64,000 nt of DNA from Lepeophtheirus salmonis (Eukaryota > Arthropoda > Copepoda > Siphonostomatoida > Caligidae): positions 16,903,041 through 16,967,040 of the forward strand of contig NC_052137.2 in assembly GCF_016086655.4 (NCBI RefSeq). The letters are read 5' to 3'. The stretch's first letter is position 1; every line of letters starts with the position of its first letter. A model generated the notes under the pieces. The model did not search any database. It saw nothing but the letters and a program-made list of their open reading frames with translations, and was not told the DNA's origin. Made by a program: the position numbers and the translations under genes. This document shows, one piece after another, positions 1-11,659 of the stretch.

Positions 1-475
1 AATTTATGATTTTTTGCTTTTATACAAGAAATTTTTTCCAAAAAATTATTATTTAAAAATTCATTTTTGAAATATTTTTGCAAAACATTTATTTTCATGT
101 TTCTTTCCAAAATGGTACATTTTTGTCAATAACTATGTAATTTTGAAAAACAAATTAATGTTTGATTTTTTTTTAACTTTTTGTAGATACCTATGCCTTT
201 TTTAATTAAAAAAATAATATTTATTAGTTATTTTTTGAAATTTTTTTCCAAAAAAATCAATTTTTAATTTTTTTTATAAAATGTTTTCCGAAAAAAATTA
301 ATATTTAGAATTTAATTTAGAGATTGATTTCTAAAAATGAATTATGAATAACTATGGATTTTGGAAATTTTATATAATTTTTTTTTTTTTAATTTTTTGA
401 TGTTTTTTCAAAAATATTCCAAAAGCCAAGCCTCCCTCCTGTCAAAAAATAGATATATATATAATTTTGCGCACT
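1..475. repeat. AT-rich minisatellite array (family D body)
   Basis: Degenerate tandem units alternate T-runs, CCAAAAAATT and AATATTTGAAATTT, with the recurring phrase TAACTATGGATTTTGGAA. The same phrases recur in blocks near 3.4, 4.5, 7.9, 8.7, 17, 22.5, 29.6 and 40.4 kb. The block ends near 430 in a short C-rich stretch (AGCCTCCCTCCTGTC) that may be a worn family D head. No coding content. Confidence 0.7.
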
Positions 476-1690
476 CCCCTGAATGAAAAATTGTAAATAA
501 AGATAAAAATGAGATCGTAATTAAATGCTACTACCAGTTTTGGGACAATACTCTGTATTATTTACTAACGGTATCCCAATATTTCCCAAGAATCCTGCTC
601 ATTAACAATTTCGGAGTGAATAAAAAAGCCTAGTATATATGTATCTAAACAATTATTGTTGAGCATTTTATGACTTATAATATTTTATTTTTACATTTTC
701 CTTTTGACAAGGTCACTTCTTTAGCGGTTGATTTTTTTATTATGGGTGATGGTAAATTTTACGTTATAATGCCCATTGTTAGATGAATATGATTTTCGTC
801 CTTGATCGTTGAGTAAAAGTACCGCTTACATGTTTACATACTAAGATTGAGAAATCTCGATATATTCCTGTGATTGCCTTTTACTTCCAATGTATGAAAT
901 CATTTAATTGACTATAATTATGTGTGCATTTATTATGAAAGCCGAAGGAAATCAGATCACTTTGATTGCATATCATCACCTAGTATTGATACATATGAAT
1001 GTACGTATATAACCGAGGGTGTTCATATTTTTATTTCATACGATTGACCAATAAAAGTTTATTTTAAGGAAGATATTTGGATTCTATTTTTCTTAAGTTC
1101 AAGAAATAATTAGTTTTATCGTTCTTTATTCTTAATTTTGAGTAGATTTTCAGCATGTGCTATTTCCCATATAATACATGATGGCCAAGATGAAAATAAG
1201 GATATGCAGGGGAAAAGAGGATGGTTGATCACCCTCATATAACTAATATATGGTGTTGGGTTTCAGTTTGCAAATCCTAGACCTTTATAACTATATATGA
1301 AAATAATACTATGCATCGGTATGTTTAAAAAACAAAACAAAAATAGGCTACAACTTCTCCAACCCACCCCCTGCGAACCCTTCTGATCATTTATGAAGAA
1401 ACCAGGATGAGGGACTGGGGAAATGGGCCCAGTCTTAACACTAATAAACTTTGTCATGGAAGGGAATTGAGATTTTTAACATATTTACTTAAATTCTTTT
1501 GTACTTTACAATTTGTTTTAATTCTGCATATGCCGAAGTCTCTTGAAAAGTATATGAAAACTATGGAATGATTTCCTTCATTAAAATAATGGTTAAACTG
1601 CTGATTCATACTTCAGTTAAAAGTTGTAAAAAATATGACCCTTTAATTCATGAGAAGTGAACATCCTTTCGTAAATTAACTCAGTTATGT
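476..1690. other. No gene seen; one family D head fragment
   Basis: Unique-looking AT-rich DNA with no recognisable protein. At about 1335-1395 the phrase CCAACCCACCCCCTGCGAAC matches the GC-rich head of family D. Small open frames here (for example 1263-1457 on the minus strand) match nothing I know and look like chance frames. Confidence 0.5.
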
Positions 1691-1985
1691 ATATTCAAAA
1701 CCTGATTGAACATTTAAGTATGCTCATTAAAGATGGAGCGTATCCCTGAGGATTTGTTGCTGAGATATAATTGTTTGTAAGTCCTTGTTGGACTCAGAGT
1801 AGAATTGGGGATTGGCATTGGAGTAATTTCTGTCTATATCATTGCTAGATGCAGAGTGGAGTCTGTATTTATTTCCTTCATTGTATAGATGCTCGTATCT
1901 AATTTAATGAAACGTCATGATAACTAATCTCCTCTCCTCCAAAACATTCTTCAAACTGTCAGGGTGACCACTTTCATTTTCGTTT
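1690..1985 (+). repeat. Dispersed repeat family A, copy 1
   Basis: One of the most complete family A copies. It begins TATTCAAAACCTGATTG, then GAGGATTTGTTG, GTCCTTGTTGGACTCAGAG, TAGAATTGGGGATTGGCATTG, and ends with ACATTCTTCAAACTGTCAGG followed by GTGACCA and a T-rich tail. The same ordered phrases occur at 12.5, 14.2, 39.0 and 56.7 kb on this strand and at 20.8, 31.3, 39.9, 40.6 and 55.0 kb on the other. No open frame is conserved between copies, so it is probably non-autonomous. I cannot assign a class. Confidence 0.75.
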
Positions 1986-3339
1986 TTTTTTTACGTAGAA
2001 GTGAATGGTATTATTTTCATCTATGTTTATACCTCTCAAACAAATGGTCAATGTTACTTTTAGTCATTTAACACTCTTCTTAGTGTAAATAATCATGATA
2101 CCTGCTTGGTTAAATAATCAAAAACTAGTCAGATTGCAACTACAAAACGTCTCGCACACGTCTAAGGTCGTATTTGCGGGAACTCTACCATGACTAAAAT
2201 ATATTTCATTATGTAGATAGGTAGATACTAATATTACTCCATAGTAAAGAGGTAGTTTTACGCAACATATTACTTTCGAGTGATCAAAGCTGAGTTGATG
2301 TTGTATGTACTCTTATATAAGTTTCCAACTATGAGCATTTTATGTGTGCATTATTTGGCTTGTGACCTTCTTTACTTAATGATGGTAAATATTGTATAGT
2401 TTTCACATCATAAAATGAATTTGTCTTCTTCGTGTTTCATAGCACCAATAGTTCATTTCAGTTCATATTGCTTGGAGATCTAGTTTCATCAATAGAGACA
2501 GACTATTTATTTAAAGTTATTTATTTTTTACTCTTTTTTTATTTTTTTTGGCATAACAAAACATAATGAGACATTTACATCTGTAATGAACTCCAATAAG
2601 ACAATGATACCTATGGCATTAAAAAGACGGAACAAACTCCTACAAGCCTAAAAAAAGGTAAACTCCTACACATGAAAACAGTAGAGTTTGATCTTATTGA
2701 TGATCTCTTTGGTTCTTTGTTCCATTATTCTATAATATCAAATAAAATGATATTATGTTCACTTACTGAAAGAAATTGTTATGAGCGTTTGGGTTGATTG
2801 ACTCCCCATTTCTTGGTGGTCTTTCCACAGCTTTTACTCAAACTAGGTCCTCAAATGAACAGTAAGAAACCAAACGGTCTTGTTTTTTGTTTTTTCAATA
2901 TAACTTTTCACCCTTCAAATTATTCCATGAAATGCAGAAAGAAAAGAAAACTAATATTTTACCTACTCGAAATATCGTAGGAGGTGAATGTGATTTTTTT
3001 TTTCTTTGATAGTGGAACAAAATACCATGAAAGAGGTACAGTAAAAAATATTTGTTATCTATGAACATATATTGTAGTACAGATTTCAATTATTATTTTG
3101 GTTTAATGTGGGGTTTTTTGTGTACTAGCCAACATCTATATAATATGTACGTATATGAACAAAAAACTCTTTGTCATATGACCATGAAACTCCATTTTCC
3201 TTCCAGCAAAATCATGAATACATAAATGAACATCATTTATTGAGGTATTATAATAATCTCATATATATATTAATAAAACAATAATTCACATTTTTCTAAT
3301 TGGAGAATAAAATAAGTAGAAAATAGTGTAAACATAAAA
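1986..3339. other. No gene seen
   Basis: AT-rich sequence without recognisable protein, RNA or transposon similarity. Two overlapping small open frames on opposite strands near 2.8-3.1 kb are low-complexity and look like chance frames. Confidence 0.45.
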
Positions 3340-3730
3340 TATTTTCAAATATTAAATTTTTTCGAAAAAAAATTCAAAAATCGAAAGCTAATTTTGATAA
3401 CTGTCTTATAAAAGTTTGGTATTAAATGTAAATGAGGTGAATGGAAATAAAATAGCTCTGGAGTTTTTTTTAATAATTTTTTTAAAGAAATTTTATATCT
3501 TTATTAAATTACAAAGATTAATTGTTTGGAGAAAAATTTCAAAAATCCATCGCTATTAACAGAAAAGTTAATTTTTTGGGAAAAAAAAATGAAAAATTAA
3601 ATTTTCTAATATTAAATTTTAAAAAAAAGTTCTAGATATTAAAATTCCTAGTTAAAAGGAAAAGTTCCTTAATTTATTATGGAGGTAAACCCTCTCTAGC
3701 CCAACCCCTACATAGGCCCTGGAAGCTTGT
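3340..3730 (+). repeat. Family D: AT-rich array plus GC-rich head
   Basis: Units such as ATTTTTTGGGAAAAAAAAT and TAAATTTTCTAATATTAAAT run into AACCCTCTCTAGCCCAACCC and CTACATAGGCCCTGG. The same order (AT-rich array, then a C-rich block including AGCCCA) is seen at 22.4-22.8 and 40.3-40.6 kb, and reversed at 7.7-8.2 kb. This suggests that array and head move together as one repeat. Confidence 0.6.
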
Positions 3731-4490
3731 ACCTTTTCAGCCCATGTGTTGTATAATATTTAGTAAAATACTTTCTGAAAGGAAATTTAACTTGTTGTCT
3801 GTGATACATGTTGTATCCACCTAGTTTTTACTTTATCAAGAATATACAGCTACCTATATACGTACTCCATATACTAACAGAACAGTCAAAACTAGGGTAA
3901 TTACCTAATTGAGTACATGGAAAAGAGCTTTGGAAGAAACGTTTAATCTTTGATTGTTTATATCATGAATTTTTGCGGGGTTTATTATTTTTTAATAGAT
4001 TCCAGATATTCTGCGTGAGTCATTTGAAGTTAGAGTGTTTATTTACTCAATTGCTACATTTCTTCAGTAACTCACTCACTCACATCAAAGAGATGTATAT
4101 GAAACATTTGTTTTGAGTCAGTCATGTATGAAACTTCCAGGCACCCCCCAAACTTCCACATGTGTTGTATGTATGTAGATGTTTGTCAAAAAGAAGATAT
4201 GTATAATATGCAATACTGGGGTTTAAAAACGTCTTTAGTAAATGGAAGAACAGGAAGCGTCGCCTTTGTTTCCCTACATAGATTCTCTATTTTTGTACCA
4301 TCAGAAATAATTGGAATATTTATATCAATAGAAGTAGTTTTGTTGTCAGTATTGATGAGACAATTTCAAAAAAAAAATTCCAAAGCAAGTTCCAATTCAA
4401 TACTAGTAAAGTTCCTGATGCCAATTCCAATTCATCAATAATTAAATAATAGTTAAAAAATACCATATTGCTATTAGGGGCTTCACAAAT
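3731..4490. other. No gene supported
   Basis: Contains an open frame of 105 codons (4124-4441, plus strand). It has no recognised domain, low-complexity composition and no similar sequence elsewhere in the window. I regard it as a chance frame. Confidence 0.4.
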
Positions 4491-4499
4491 TATTTTTTG

Positions 4500-4710
4500 A
4501 GAAGGTTAATGGATATTTAAAAAAAAAAAAAAAAGATATATTAAATTTTTTTGGAAAAAAATTTGAAAAACTAATTTTTTTGGAAAAAAAAAAATCAAAA
4601 ACACAAAGCTATTTTTTTTAAAAAAATAAATTTTTTTGAAAAAGAACATTCCAAAATCCACAGTTGTTAATAAAAAATTATTTTTTTTCGAGATAAATTT
4701 CCAATTTACA
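4500..4710. repeat. AT-rich minisatellite array (family D body)
   Basis: Repeats of TTTTTTTGGAAAAAAATT, TTTGAAAAA and CCAAAATCCACAGTTGTTAA. No GC-rich head is visible. The minus-strand open frame across it encodes only F/K/I/L-rich low complexity. Confidence 0.65.
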
Positions 4711-4929
4711 AGATTCAAATTTTATCAGGATTGGGAAACAATTATTTATCAGAGATTATACGTAAAGGATCTAATATGAACACGTGTAATTTCTTAAGCA
4801 CTATGCAAGCAGAGTCTATGTATACAGAGAGAGATAAAACCAATGTACTTTTTAGGGATAAGTTATTGCTTTACGCAAGTATTATTAGTTATATTAATCA
4901 AATACATCAACAAAATAAACTGGGCTAGA

Positions 4930-5000
4930 CTGAGTCTGAACTGGACGAGACAGCAGTATTTACTCCTAAATAAGGGTCGACACAATTATAGACCAAATTG
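4930..5000 (+). repeat. MITE family B, 3' end fragment
   Basis: Has the right-hand family B terminus: CCTAAATAAGGGTCGACACA, close to the consensus end AAATAAGGATCGACACAACA. The left part is lost. The next 570 bases (to 5570) hold nothing I recognise. Confidence 0.55.
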
Positions 5001-5569
5001 TTTGTAATTACTTTGTATTTTTTGATGAATTATCGCCTGTTCCTATCAACAAATTATTCTTATTTACCCTTTGGGGTTGTCGCAAATTTTACTTAAAATA
5101 CCCAAGATTGATTGTCAAAATAAAAAAATAAGAAATACACATGTTGTATATGAATGGGGCCATATTGGGGTTTCAAATTTACTTTCCTTAATTTAATCAA
5201 GGTTTTATACGATAATTAAAATTCTTGAGTATCTGAGCTAATCCCACAAATTTAAATACAAAGCCTTTAATTGACTCAAATATGTCTATCAAATATAGGG
5301 ATATCCTGGGCGGAAATTCTGAGGTATATCACCTGTATAAAAAATATTTTTTTTTCACTAATGAAAAAAATATCCAAGGTTTAAATTCATAACATTGATT
5401 CGCACAAGTCAAACTCCCATTAAAATTTTAAGGCTTATTAGATACTCCAGAAAGACTAAAATAAGTTGGAATGGGATGGGAACGTTGAAAGAAGTGATTA
5501 CTTTAGTAAGAAATCTATTATTAAGGCAAAAATCTGAAAAAAAATCGTATCAAAGGAACCTCAACCAAG

Positions 5570-5895
5570 TCAATCTGAAATCATGCTAAGGATCTGGGAG
5601 TCTCGTGCATGATGTAGATCCAGATTATAACCGTCGTAATGGCAAAAAAAAGAGTTTTTTGGGAGATAAATGCTGCTGGGAGACATCATAACTATCACAT
5701 GAAAGCCTGCATCAACCATAGCTTTAGGCTTTGTGGCATCAAATAAGATTGTGGTATTCTTCATAGGGTTCCATGGGGGCTACAGGCGTAATGCTAATGG
5801 CTTCGTTGAAGTCCTTCAAGAGAAATTGCTTCCATGGGTGGCAGAAAAAAAATCCCTGAATGTAATATAGTCTTCTAGCCGGCTGGATCTTCAGC
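5570..5895 (+). pseudogene. Tc1/mariner transposase remnant (catalytic-domain fragment)
   Basis: Translating the plus strand with frame changes gives pieces resembling the middle of a Tc1/mariner-type transposase: DPDYNRRNGKKKSF, then, in another frame, NANGFVEVLQEKLLPWVAEK. The second piece matches the family's region between the first two catalytic acidic residues (usual form LNADGYxEVLxxxxLPW). Stops and frameshifts interrupt it, and no terminal repeats were found. It is directly followed by MITE B. The opposite-strand open frame here is its shadow. Confidence 0.6.
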
Positions 5896-5984
5896 ACGCA
5901 CGATCAAAATTATACAATCAGTCTATGCAAAAAAATATAATTCCAGAAAAAAAACACTGTCACACTTCTGCCTCAATAGGGGTA

Positions 5985-6245
5985 GTGTTGTGTTGGTCCT
6001 TATTTAGAACTGAAGACTCCAGTTTCGTCCATTTCAGTCTCGTTCCGGTCCAGTTTACTCCTCAATAACAGTCCTAAAACTTGTATAGTTTAGTCCTTCA
6101 GGATGCCACTTACCTTCTTTTTTCTTCTTTTTTGATCAGTTCCGAAGGAACGGTCCCAAGGACTAATAGGATGGCACCAAAGACTGAACTAAACCGAGTC
6201 AATGAGGACTTATATTACACTGCACTCGACTTCTCATTATGGCCA
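5985..6245 (+). mobile_element. MITE family B, near full-length copy
   Basis: Starts TAGTGTTGTGTTGGTCC and TTATTTAGAACTGAAGACTC, continues with repeated AGTYC(AG/CC) motifs (CAGTCTCGTTCCGGTCCAG) and TCTTCTTTTTTGATCAGTTCC, and ends in a worn inverted terminus (GTCAATGAGGACTTATATTA). Terminal inverted repeats of roughly 20-24 bp, a length near 250 bp and the lack of a coding frame fit a MITE. The superfamily is uncertain. An 8-bp duplication hinted at in the 58.6 kb copy would favour hAT. Confidence 0.65.
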
Positions 6246-6752
6246 AATGTTGAAATAAAGGCATGTAAGAATTGACATGGGAGTTAGGTGGTAATGAAGA
6301 CAGCTATAAATAAGTGTTGGATTATAATGAATCCGGACTACATACAGAAGACTTGCATCGTTTTTGGAAAAAGGACTAATGCCATAGTTACGTCCGATGG
6401 TACCATTGTATAATGAATATATGATTTGGAATACTTATTAAACAGTATTTTGTAATATGAGCTAATTATGTAAAATTAGTAAACTGTGTAAATTTCAGGT
6501 TCCCAACAGTTGCATACACATATGATCACACATTATATTATGCACAACATCCGTGTGCACTTAATCCAAAATGCTTGTGTTGCAAAACTGACTTGTAACT
6601 GCATTCTAAGTAAAATAATTTAGTACCATTTCATACCTATTAATTATAACTACCAATATGTTTAGTCACAAGTCCTCTAATATGAAAGGGTTTAGTGATA
6701 AAAGCAAAGGTGGCACTTAAATCCAATCCTTTAATACGTCACTCTTTATCAT

Positions 6753-6839
6753 GAAGCGACGTTGCTCAGTGGACAACACGCCTTGGAGTACATTTTTCTC
6801 TTGAACTGAATGAGCGTAGGTTCAATTCCTGGTCGCTCC
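6753..6839 (+). repeat. tRNA-like sequence, probable head of a tRNA-derived SINE
   Basis: An A-box-like TTGCTCAGTGG (6762-6772) and a B-box-like GGTTCAATTCC (6819-6829) lie 46 bases apart. GAAGCGA (6753-6759) pairs at 6 of 7 positions with TCGCTCC (6833-6839), and GTTG/CAAC can form a D-stem. The anticodon arm does not fold properly, so this is not a working tRNA gene. A tRNA-derived SINE, whose body may continue to about 6990, or a tRNA pseudogene is likelier. A weakly similar B-box region lies near 16.63 kb. Confidence 0.55.
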
Positions 6840-6999
6840 TACTGATGGAAGTACATATTATATATAGACTTCAAAGACAATTCCTTGGTCAAGTGGAGTA
6901 ATTATAATAATGTGAGATATAATTATGCTTAATCAGTGCATCTCCATCTAACCATTCCCTTGTTACAAAAAACAAGAATGGCCTCAACTATTGTAGGGT

Positions 7000-7690
7000 A
7001 CTATGCAAAACTATATCAAATTCTATATAGCAGGAATGATAATAAATAAGTTAAAGGTCAATATTAGCGTGAACGAGGCCTGGGACAGGGATAAGTGCTC
7101 CTTTCTTTCTATCCTTTTTAAAAATTCGAATTTAATTTAAAATTTTCTTTTTTAAAAAGAAAATTTAAATGTTTTCTAGATTTAAATTAATATTTTTATA
7201 TTTTAATTTTCAAATGATCTTTTTCACATTTTTTTTCTCCATAAACGACCTTTTTATCAGAGAAGAATGTCAAATGATTATTTTTTCAATATGGTTCGAG
7301 GTTATTTGAAGTTGGGGTTCACTGCGGCCACATAGGTTACATGTAGTATAAAGCAATCTTGAAATGAAAGGAATTTTGAAAAAATAAATAAATAAATATA
7401 TAATCTGGCGAACCCCCCTTTGTCTTATTGCCGTTTTCGTGGCAATAATTAAAACTTGATGATGGTTATAAACACTGAGCAAATGTATCGCATCCCTTTT
7501 TCTTTAAAAAAAAGAATCATAACTAAAACATTGTCCCATGTTCAAACAATAAAAATATATTTATGACCATATCGTTTTATGCTGGCCAATCTGGTTTTCC
7601 TCAAGGTCATATCGAGAGAGACAAAAACACCTCAAGTTAAGTTGCATATAAAAATGTACCTCTCAGTCTCCTTGGTTCTAGATACATAAA
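7000..7690. other. No gene seen
   Basis: AT-rich, with a low-complexity A/T palindromic stretch at 7120-7200. No recognisable coding or RNA feature. Confidence 0.4.
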
Positions 7691-7699
7691 TAATTCGAT

Positions 7700-8165
7700 A
7701 CATGGGAGTCCGCAGGGGGTGGGCTAGAGGGGATGTAGCCTTCCAGCCCAATTAAGGTATTTTTGATTTTACTATATATTTTTTTTGGTAATGACAAAAA
7801 AATTACGAGGAAATAGGGTAAATTTTTTCTTTAAATATTAATTTTCTTAAAAAGAGGTCATTCTGGCAAATTATGCAGCACAGCAAACAAAAAATTATTT
7901 TTTGTGAATATCTGTGGATTTTTAGAGTTTTTTCAAAAAATTCCATATTTAAAATTTTATTTGAAAAAATTCAATATTTGAAATTTTTTTTTCAAATATT
8001 TAATTTTTCGACTTTTTTGAACAAAAAATTCTTTTTACTGTGAATAGCTATGGGTTTTGGAATTTTTTTTTCCAAAAAGTTAAAAATATTTGGAATTTAA
8101 TATTTGAATTTTGACACAAAAAAATATAAATATATTCTTATGGGATCTGAAATACTTTGACATCC
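7700..8165 (-). repeat. Family D, reverse orientation: GC head then AT-rich array
   Basis: Begins GTCCGCAGGGGGTGGGCTAG and GGGGATGTAGCCTTCCAGCCC, the reverse complement of the head at 22.8 kb. The AT-rich array (TTTTTCCAAAAAGTTAAA, AGCTATGGGTTTTGGAA) follows to about 8160. It is the clearest evidence that head and array form one unit. Confidence 0.7.
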
Positions 8166-8555
8166 GCGTCCTTTTTTCCAAAAATAGACAGAAAGTAATT
8201 CAAATTAATCAATGGAGGTAATTCAAGAGTTCAAGAAGATTCAATAACAATTGGTATTTCACTCAAACATTAAAACAATTTTAGGAAATATAAATTCAAT
8301 AATTGTTGGTAATTGTTCCCAGTTTAACAAGCACTATATTGAATTCATTCTTTTTTTTTTTTTAATGGAATATTTGGACTAAGATTTTTTTTAATTAAGA
8401 TATATATTTGATGGCGTTTTGAAAGGAAAAAAAATAATTGCCCAAATATTTCTAGATTTGCCTAAATCAGGGTGCATCCTCCGAGTACCCTTTTCTCCTT
8501 TTCCTAAACCCTGATTGTGATCATATCGAAATGTTTGGTACAAATAACCACAAAA

Positions 8556-8900
8556 ATTTCCACAGCTATTCACAAAAATTAAATTTAGCATTAAAAAATT
8601 GCAAAGTTAAATTTTGCAAAAAAAAATTGCAAAAAGTTAAATTTAGGGGAAAAAGAATTAAAAGAATACCAGCTGTTATCAAAAATTTAAAAATATATAT
8701 TTGTAATATAATTTTTTATTTTTCAAAAATTTAAAATATTAAATTTTTTGGGAAAAAATTTCAAAAACCCACTGCTGTTTACAAAAATTAAAATATTAAA
8801 TTTGCAAAAAAGTTATTCATTTTGTAAAAAAAAATATATATTTTTTTTAAATTTAGTTGTCTTTTCTTGATTTTCAAAAATCACATTTTTCATAATTAAG
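8556..8900. repeat. AT-rich minisatellite array (family D body)
   Basis: Tandem variants of AAAAATTTCCACAGCTATTC, TTAAATTTTTTGGGAAAAAA and TCAAAAACCCACTGCTG. No GC-rich head adjoins it. Confidence 0.6.
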
Positions 8901-9685
8901 CCATGCTACTAGAAGTTTTGTGCCCCCACTTTGTATATATATTTTTGACACTATTAATATTATATTTCCATATAGTATCAAGGAATAGATAGACACCATT
9001 TGTAATAGGGAAGAGGGGGGCGGTTCTTCTTGAACTCTTCATTTCCTCCAAGGATTAATTTGATTATAAAAACAAAAAGGCGCCTTGAGTTTCAAAATGT
9101 GATATCACTACTCTGATTAAAATACTTTTATTATTATTTAAATTGAGGTACAAGGTGCAACCCCATCTTATCCGATATTGCAGTATGTAAAGTAGATCAA
9201 AGTCTGTTTTTTTAATGATTTGTTTAAATTGAATAAGTATAAACAATAAAATCAAGTGAATAATCATTGACAAAAGTAGATGAATACATTATCATGTAGT
9301 TAAGCTAATTCTTATTGATGAATGAGAGAGATGCATTAGCATGTTGCTACTCAGTGTGTAACATTGCGCAATCAAACACATAACAGATTTCATTGTAAAT
9401 AATAACTATTTAACGACAAGATCTGTCATTACAGGCTCCAACACCATTTTTGAAAGTGGAGAGGCACATAACTCTAATGTATTTTTTTAAATTGTTGCTA
9501 TTTGTTGGTTGAGCAACACTTCTCATTTTAACAGACATGTCATTTTTTAAATACTGTCTTTCCCTGGGATTTCTTTTATAAATTATCTAGCTGTAGTACC
9601 CAGCATTGGCGAGTGTGATTAGGCATTGACTAATAGAATTTGTTTTCTTTAATTAGATAAATCCCTTCAGAAATCATCAGTGTTT
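8901..9685. other. No gene seen; short end-like motif at 9.6 kb
   Basis: Unrecognised AT-rich sequence. Near 9588-9625 the phrase AGCTGTAGTACCCAGCATTG resembles, in reverse, the motif GCAATGCCAGATACT seen at 37.4 and 38.0 kb. Confidence 0.35.
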
Positions 9686-9688
9686 GTG

Positions 9689-9858
9689 TAGTGTCTATCA
9701 TTATTTAGAACTGAAGACTACAGTACCGTCTAGTTTTGTCTCGGTGCAATCCAGTTCAGTCCTGTATATCAGTACTAAAACGGATAACGCTTGTTCTGTG
9801 AAGACGTCTTCTTTTATTCATCAGTTCCGGTACTGACAGTTCGAACGACAGATAACTA
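9689..9858 (+). mobile_element. MITE family B, short copy
   Basis: Starts TAGTGTCTATCATTATTTAG, shares GAACTGAAGACTACAG, CAGTTCAGTCCTGTA and the TCAGTTCCGGTACTGACAGT palindrome with other family B copies, and ends GACAGATAACTA, a worn inverted terminus. Flanking bases show no convincing target duplication. Confidence 0.6.
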
Positions 9859-9859
9859 A

Positions 9860-10810
9860 TAATAACGTCTCTTCAAGAGTGAAAGAATAATGATAGAAGT
9901 ATTTTAGTCTTTAGAGCACTCACTAAAAAACAAACAAAGAAAACAGTCAGCTATATAGAGTCTAGCCTGCACGCGCCTTAAATGCATTTCATCTATATGA
10001 CTAAATTGTTTTTCCTAGAAAAAAATGTTTTTATAACATACAACAGGGAGCATTATGTACAGTACAACCTGTTACTTTTTTTCATACATTCTAACGTACA
10101 GACAGTCAAACTATGCTTTATTAATATAGATAAAATTTCCTATTTGTTATAAGTTAATTCCATTTGTCGGTTGCAAAAAGAGAATATGTTCTTGTAAAAG
10201 AGAACAAGTTGTCTTTTTAATTTTTTGCACAATAGAAATTTTTTGCAATATATATTTATAAAGCAAAGTTTACCTGTTTTTATGTATTTATGTGTGAATA
10301 TACGACATGTAGTCATTTTTGAGTCTGTGTAAATACTTGATTCAAGAAATATATTGGGATGAATAAAGTGAAGCATGTTGCATGTATTAAACATAAAATT
10401 AATGTTGAGAACCTGTAATTATTTAGTAACTAGCATGTCAAAACAAGGAACTAACTCCATAGTTAATGGCAAAATACCTTGACAAAATGACACAATTGTC
10501 TAAATCATTTTATTGAAAAACTTCACACATGTTACCCTGTTATACATCCTATCGGAGATAAGCTTTACCTGTACTGGTCGGTAATTATCTACTGAAATGT
10601 GTGTGTCCAAAGCATACTGTTTGTTCGAAATCTGGTAATAGATCCTTAAATGTGAGTAATGGACTTGCGTAATGCACCCAATAAGATAACAACATGTTTA
10701 CACATTTTTAAAGTCATCTACAAAATTACATTTTCCTTCAATAACACAGATTTACCAAAATGCCATTTGCGTCATTTTGTCGTGGAAGGGAAGTATAGTT
10801 AGGTTATAAT
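9860..10810. other. No gene seen
   Basis: AT-rich sequence with no recognisable feature. The open frame at 10140-10394 (minus) has no known motif. Confidence 0.4.
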
Positions 10811-10814
10811 TAGT

Positions 10815-11130
10815 GATGAGATTTTTCGTGAGCACGAGGAGAAGGCGGGAGCAATATTTATGGTATTACTGAATTAAGAGGCTTGTGAACATCAACTGCA
10901 CGTTTTTAGTGGTAGAAAATAAACTACTGTTATAAGTAGAAAAACCTTAATAGTTATTTTATTATGTATTTTAAAACAATTAACACCAAACGAAGGGAAG
11001 AATTCTTCATTCAGAAAGAAATGTTAGCATGCCAAGATGATTGATAAAAGAATGAACAAAAAAAGGAAGAAGAACGATAGTACTAATCGTTTTTCCTTTT
11101 CTAATTGCTTAATTTTCTACAAAAATCCCA
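10815..11130 (+). repeat. Dispersed repeat family C, copy 1
   Basis: Starts GAGCACGAGGAGAAGGCGGG, then ATGGTATTACTGAATTAAGA, AATAAACTACTGTTATAAG, and ends with CGTTTTTCCTTTTCTAATTG and an ACAAAAATCCCATCC tail. The same order occurs at 26.9, 32.5, 38.5 and 52.6 kb, and at 25.0-26.05 kb where a hAT element interrupts it. No conserved frame or obvious terminal repeat, so the class is unknown. Confidence 0.75.
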
Positions 11131-11650
11131 TCCTTTGATATGAATTATGAGTCTCCCTTTATACCACTCTTTAAGAGTTCAAGGGCGTATCATCAAGTAC
11201 ATATATCATATAAGTACATAGACTGTGCAAAATGAATGCATCACGAACAAAAGATAGGGATTAATATTATGGTGTTAACCTTCTAGATAGAGTGAATTCC
11301 TAACCTTGGGCCTATTGTTTTGAAATTCATTTTTGTGTTCCTTCAAAAGGCCCACATATATTTGGAGATTTTGGACAAGGTATGAAAATGGCTTGATACT
11401 CGTATGATCTAACGTGACCAGAACTTGTATTCCTCTTTCCCTCTCTTTTCATTCCTAGCAAATTTATTCACTCCAAAATTCATCCTCCCACATTTAATTC
11501 CCTTTTGAAGCTGGGGAATTGAATGACGTCATACAGTTTATGTTTCTAAACTAGTTAGTAGTTTTTGTGTAATGCTGTATAGAGGAGCTTGGCCCTCGGC
11601 AGTTGACAATGGAGATGACTAGTGATGGATGGGAAACGGATATGATTTAT
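11131..11650. other. No gene seen
   Basis: Unrecognised sequence leading up to the hAT MITE. It includes the left copy of that element's target duplication (11652-11659). Confidence 0.4.
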
Positions 11651-11659
11651 GGTGTTTAT

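Noticed and set aside
4124..4441. 105-codon plus-strand open frame as a gene
   Set aside because: No recognisable domain, composition like the surrounding AT-rich DNA, no similar copy in the window, no supporting signals.
6753..6839. Functional tRNA gene
   Set aside because: The anticodon arm cannot be formed and the T-stem has a mismatch. A SINE head or pseudogene explains the boxes better.
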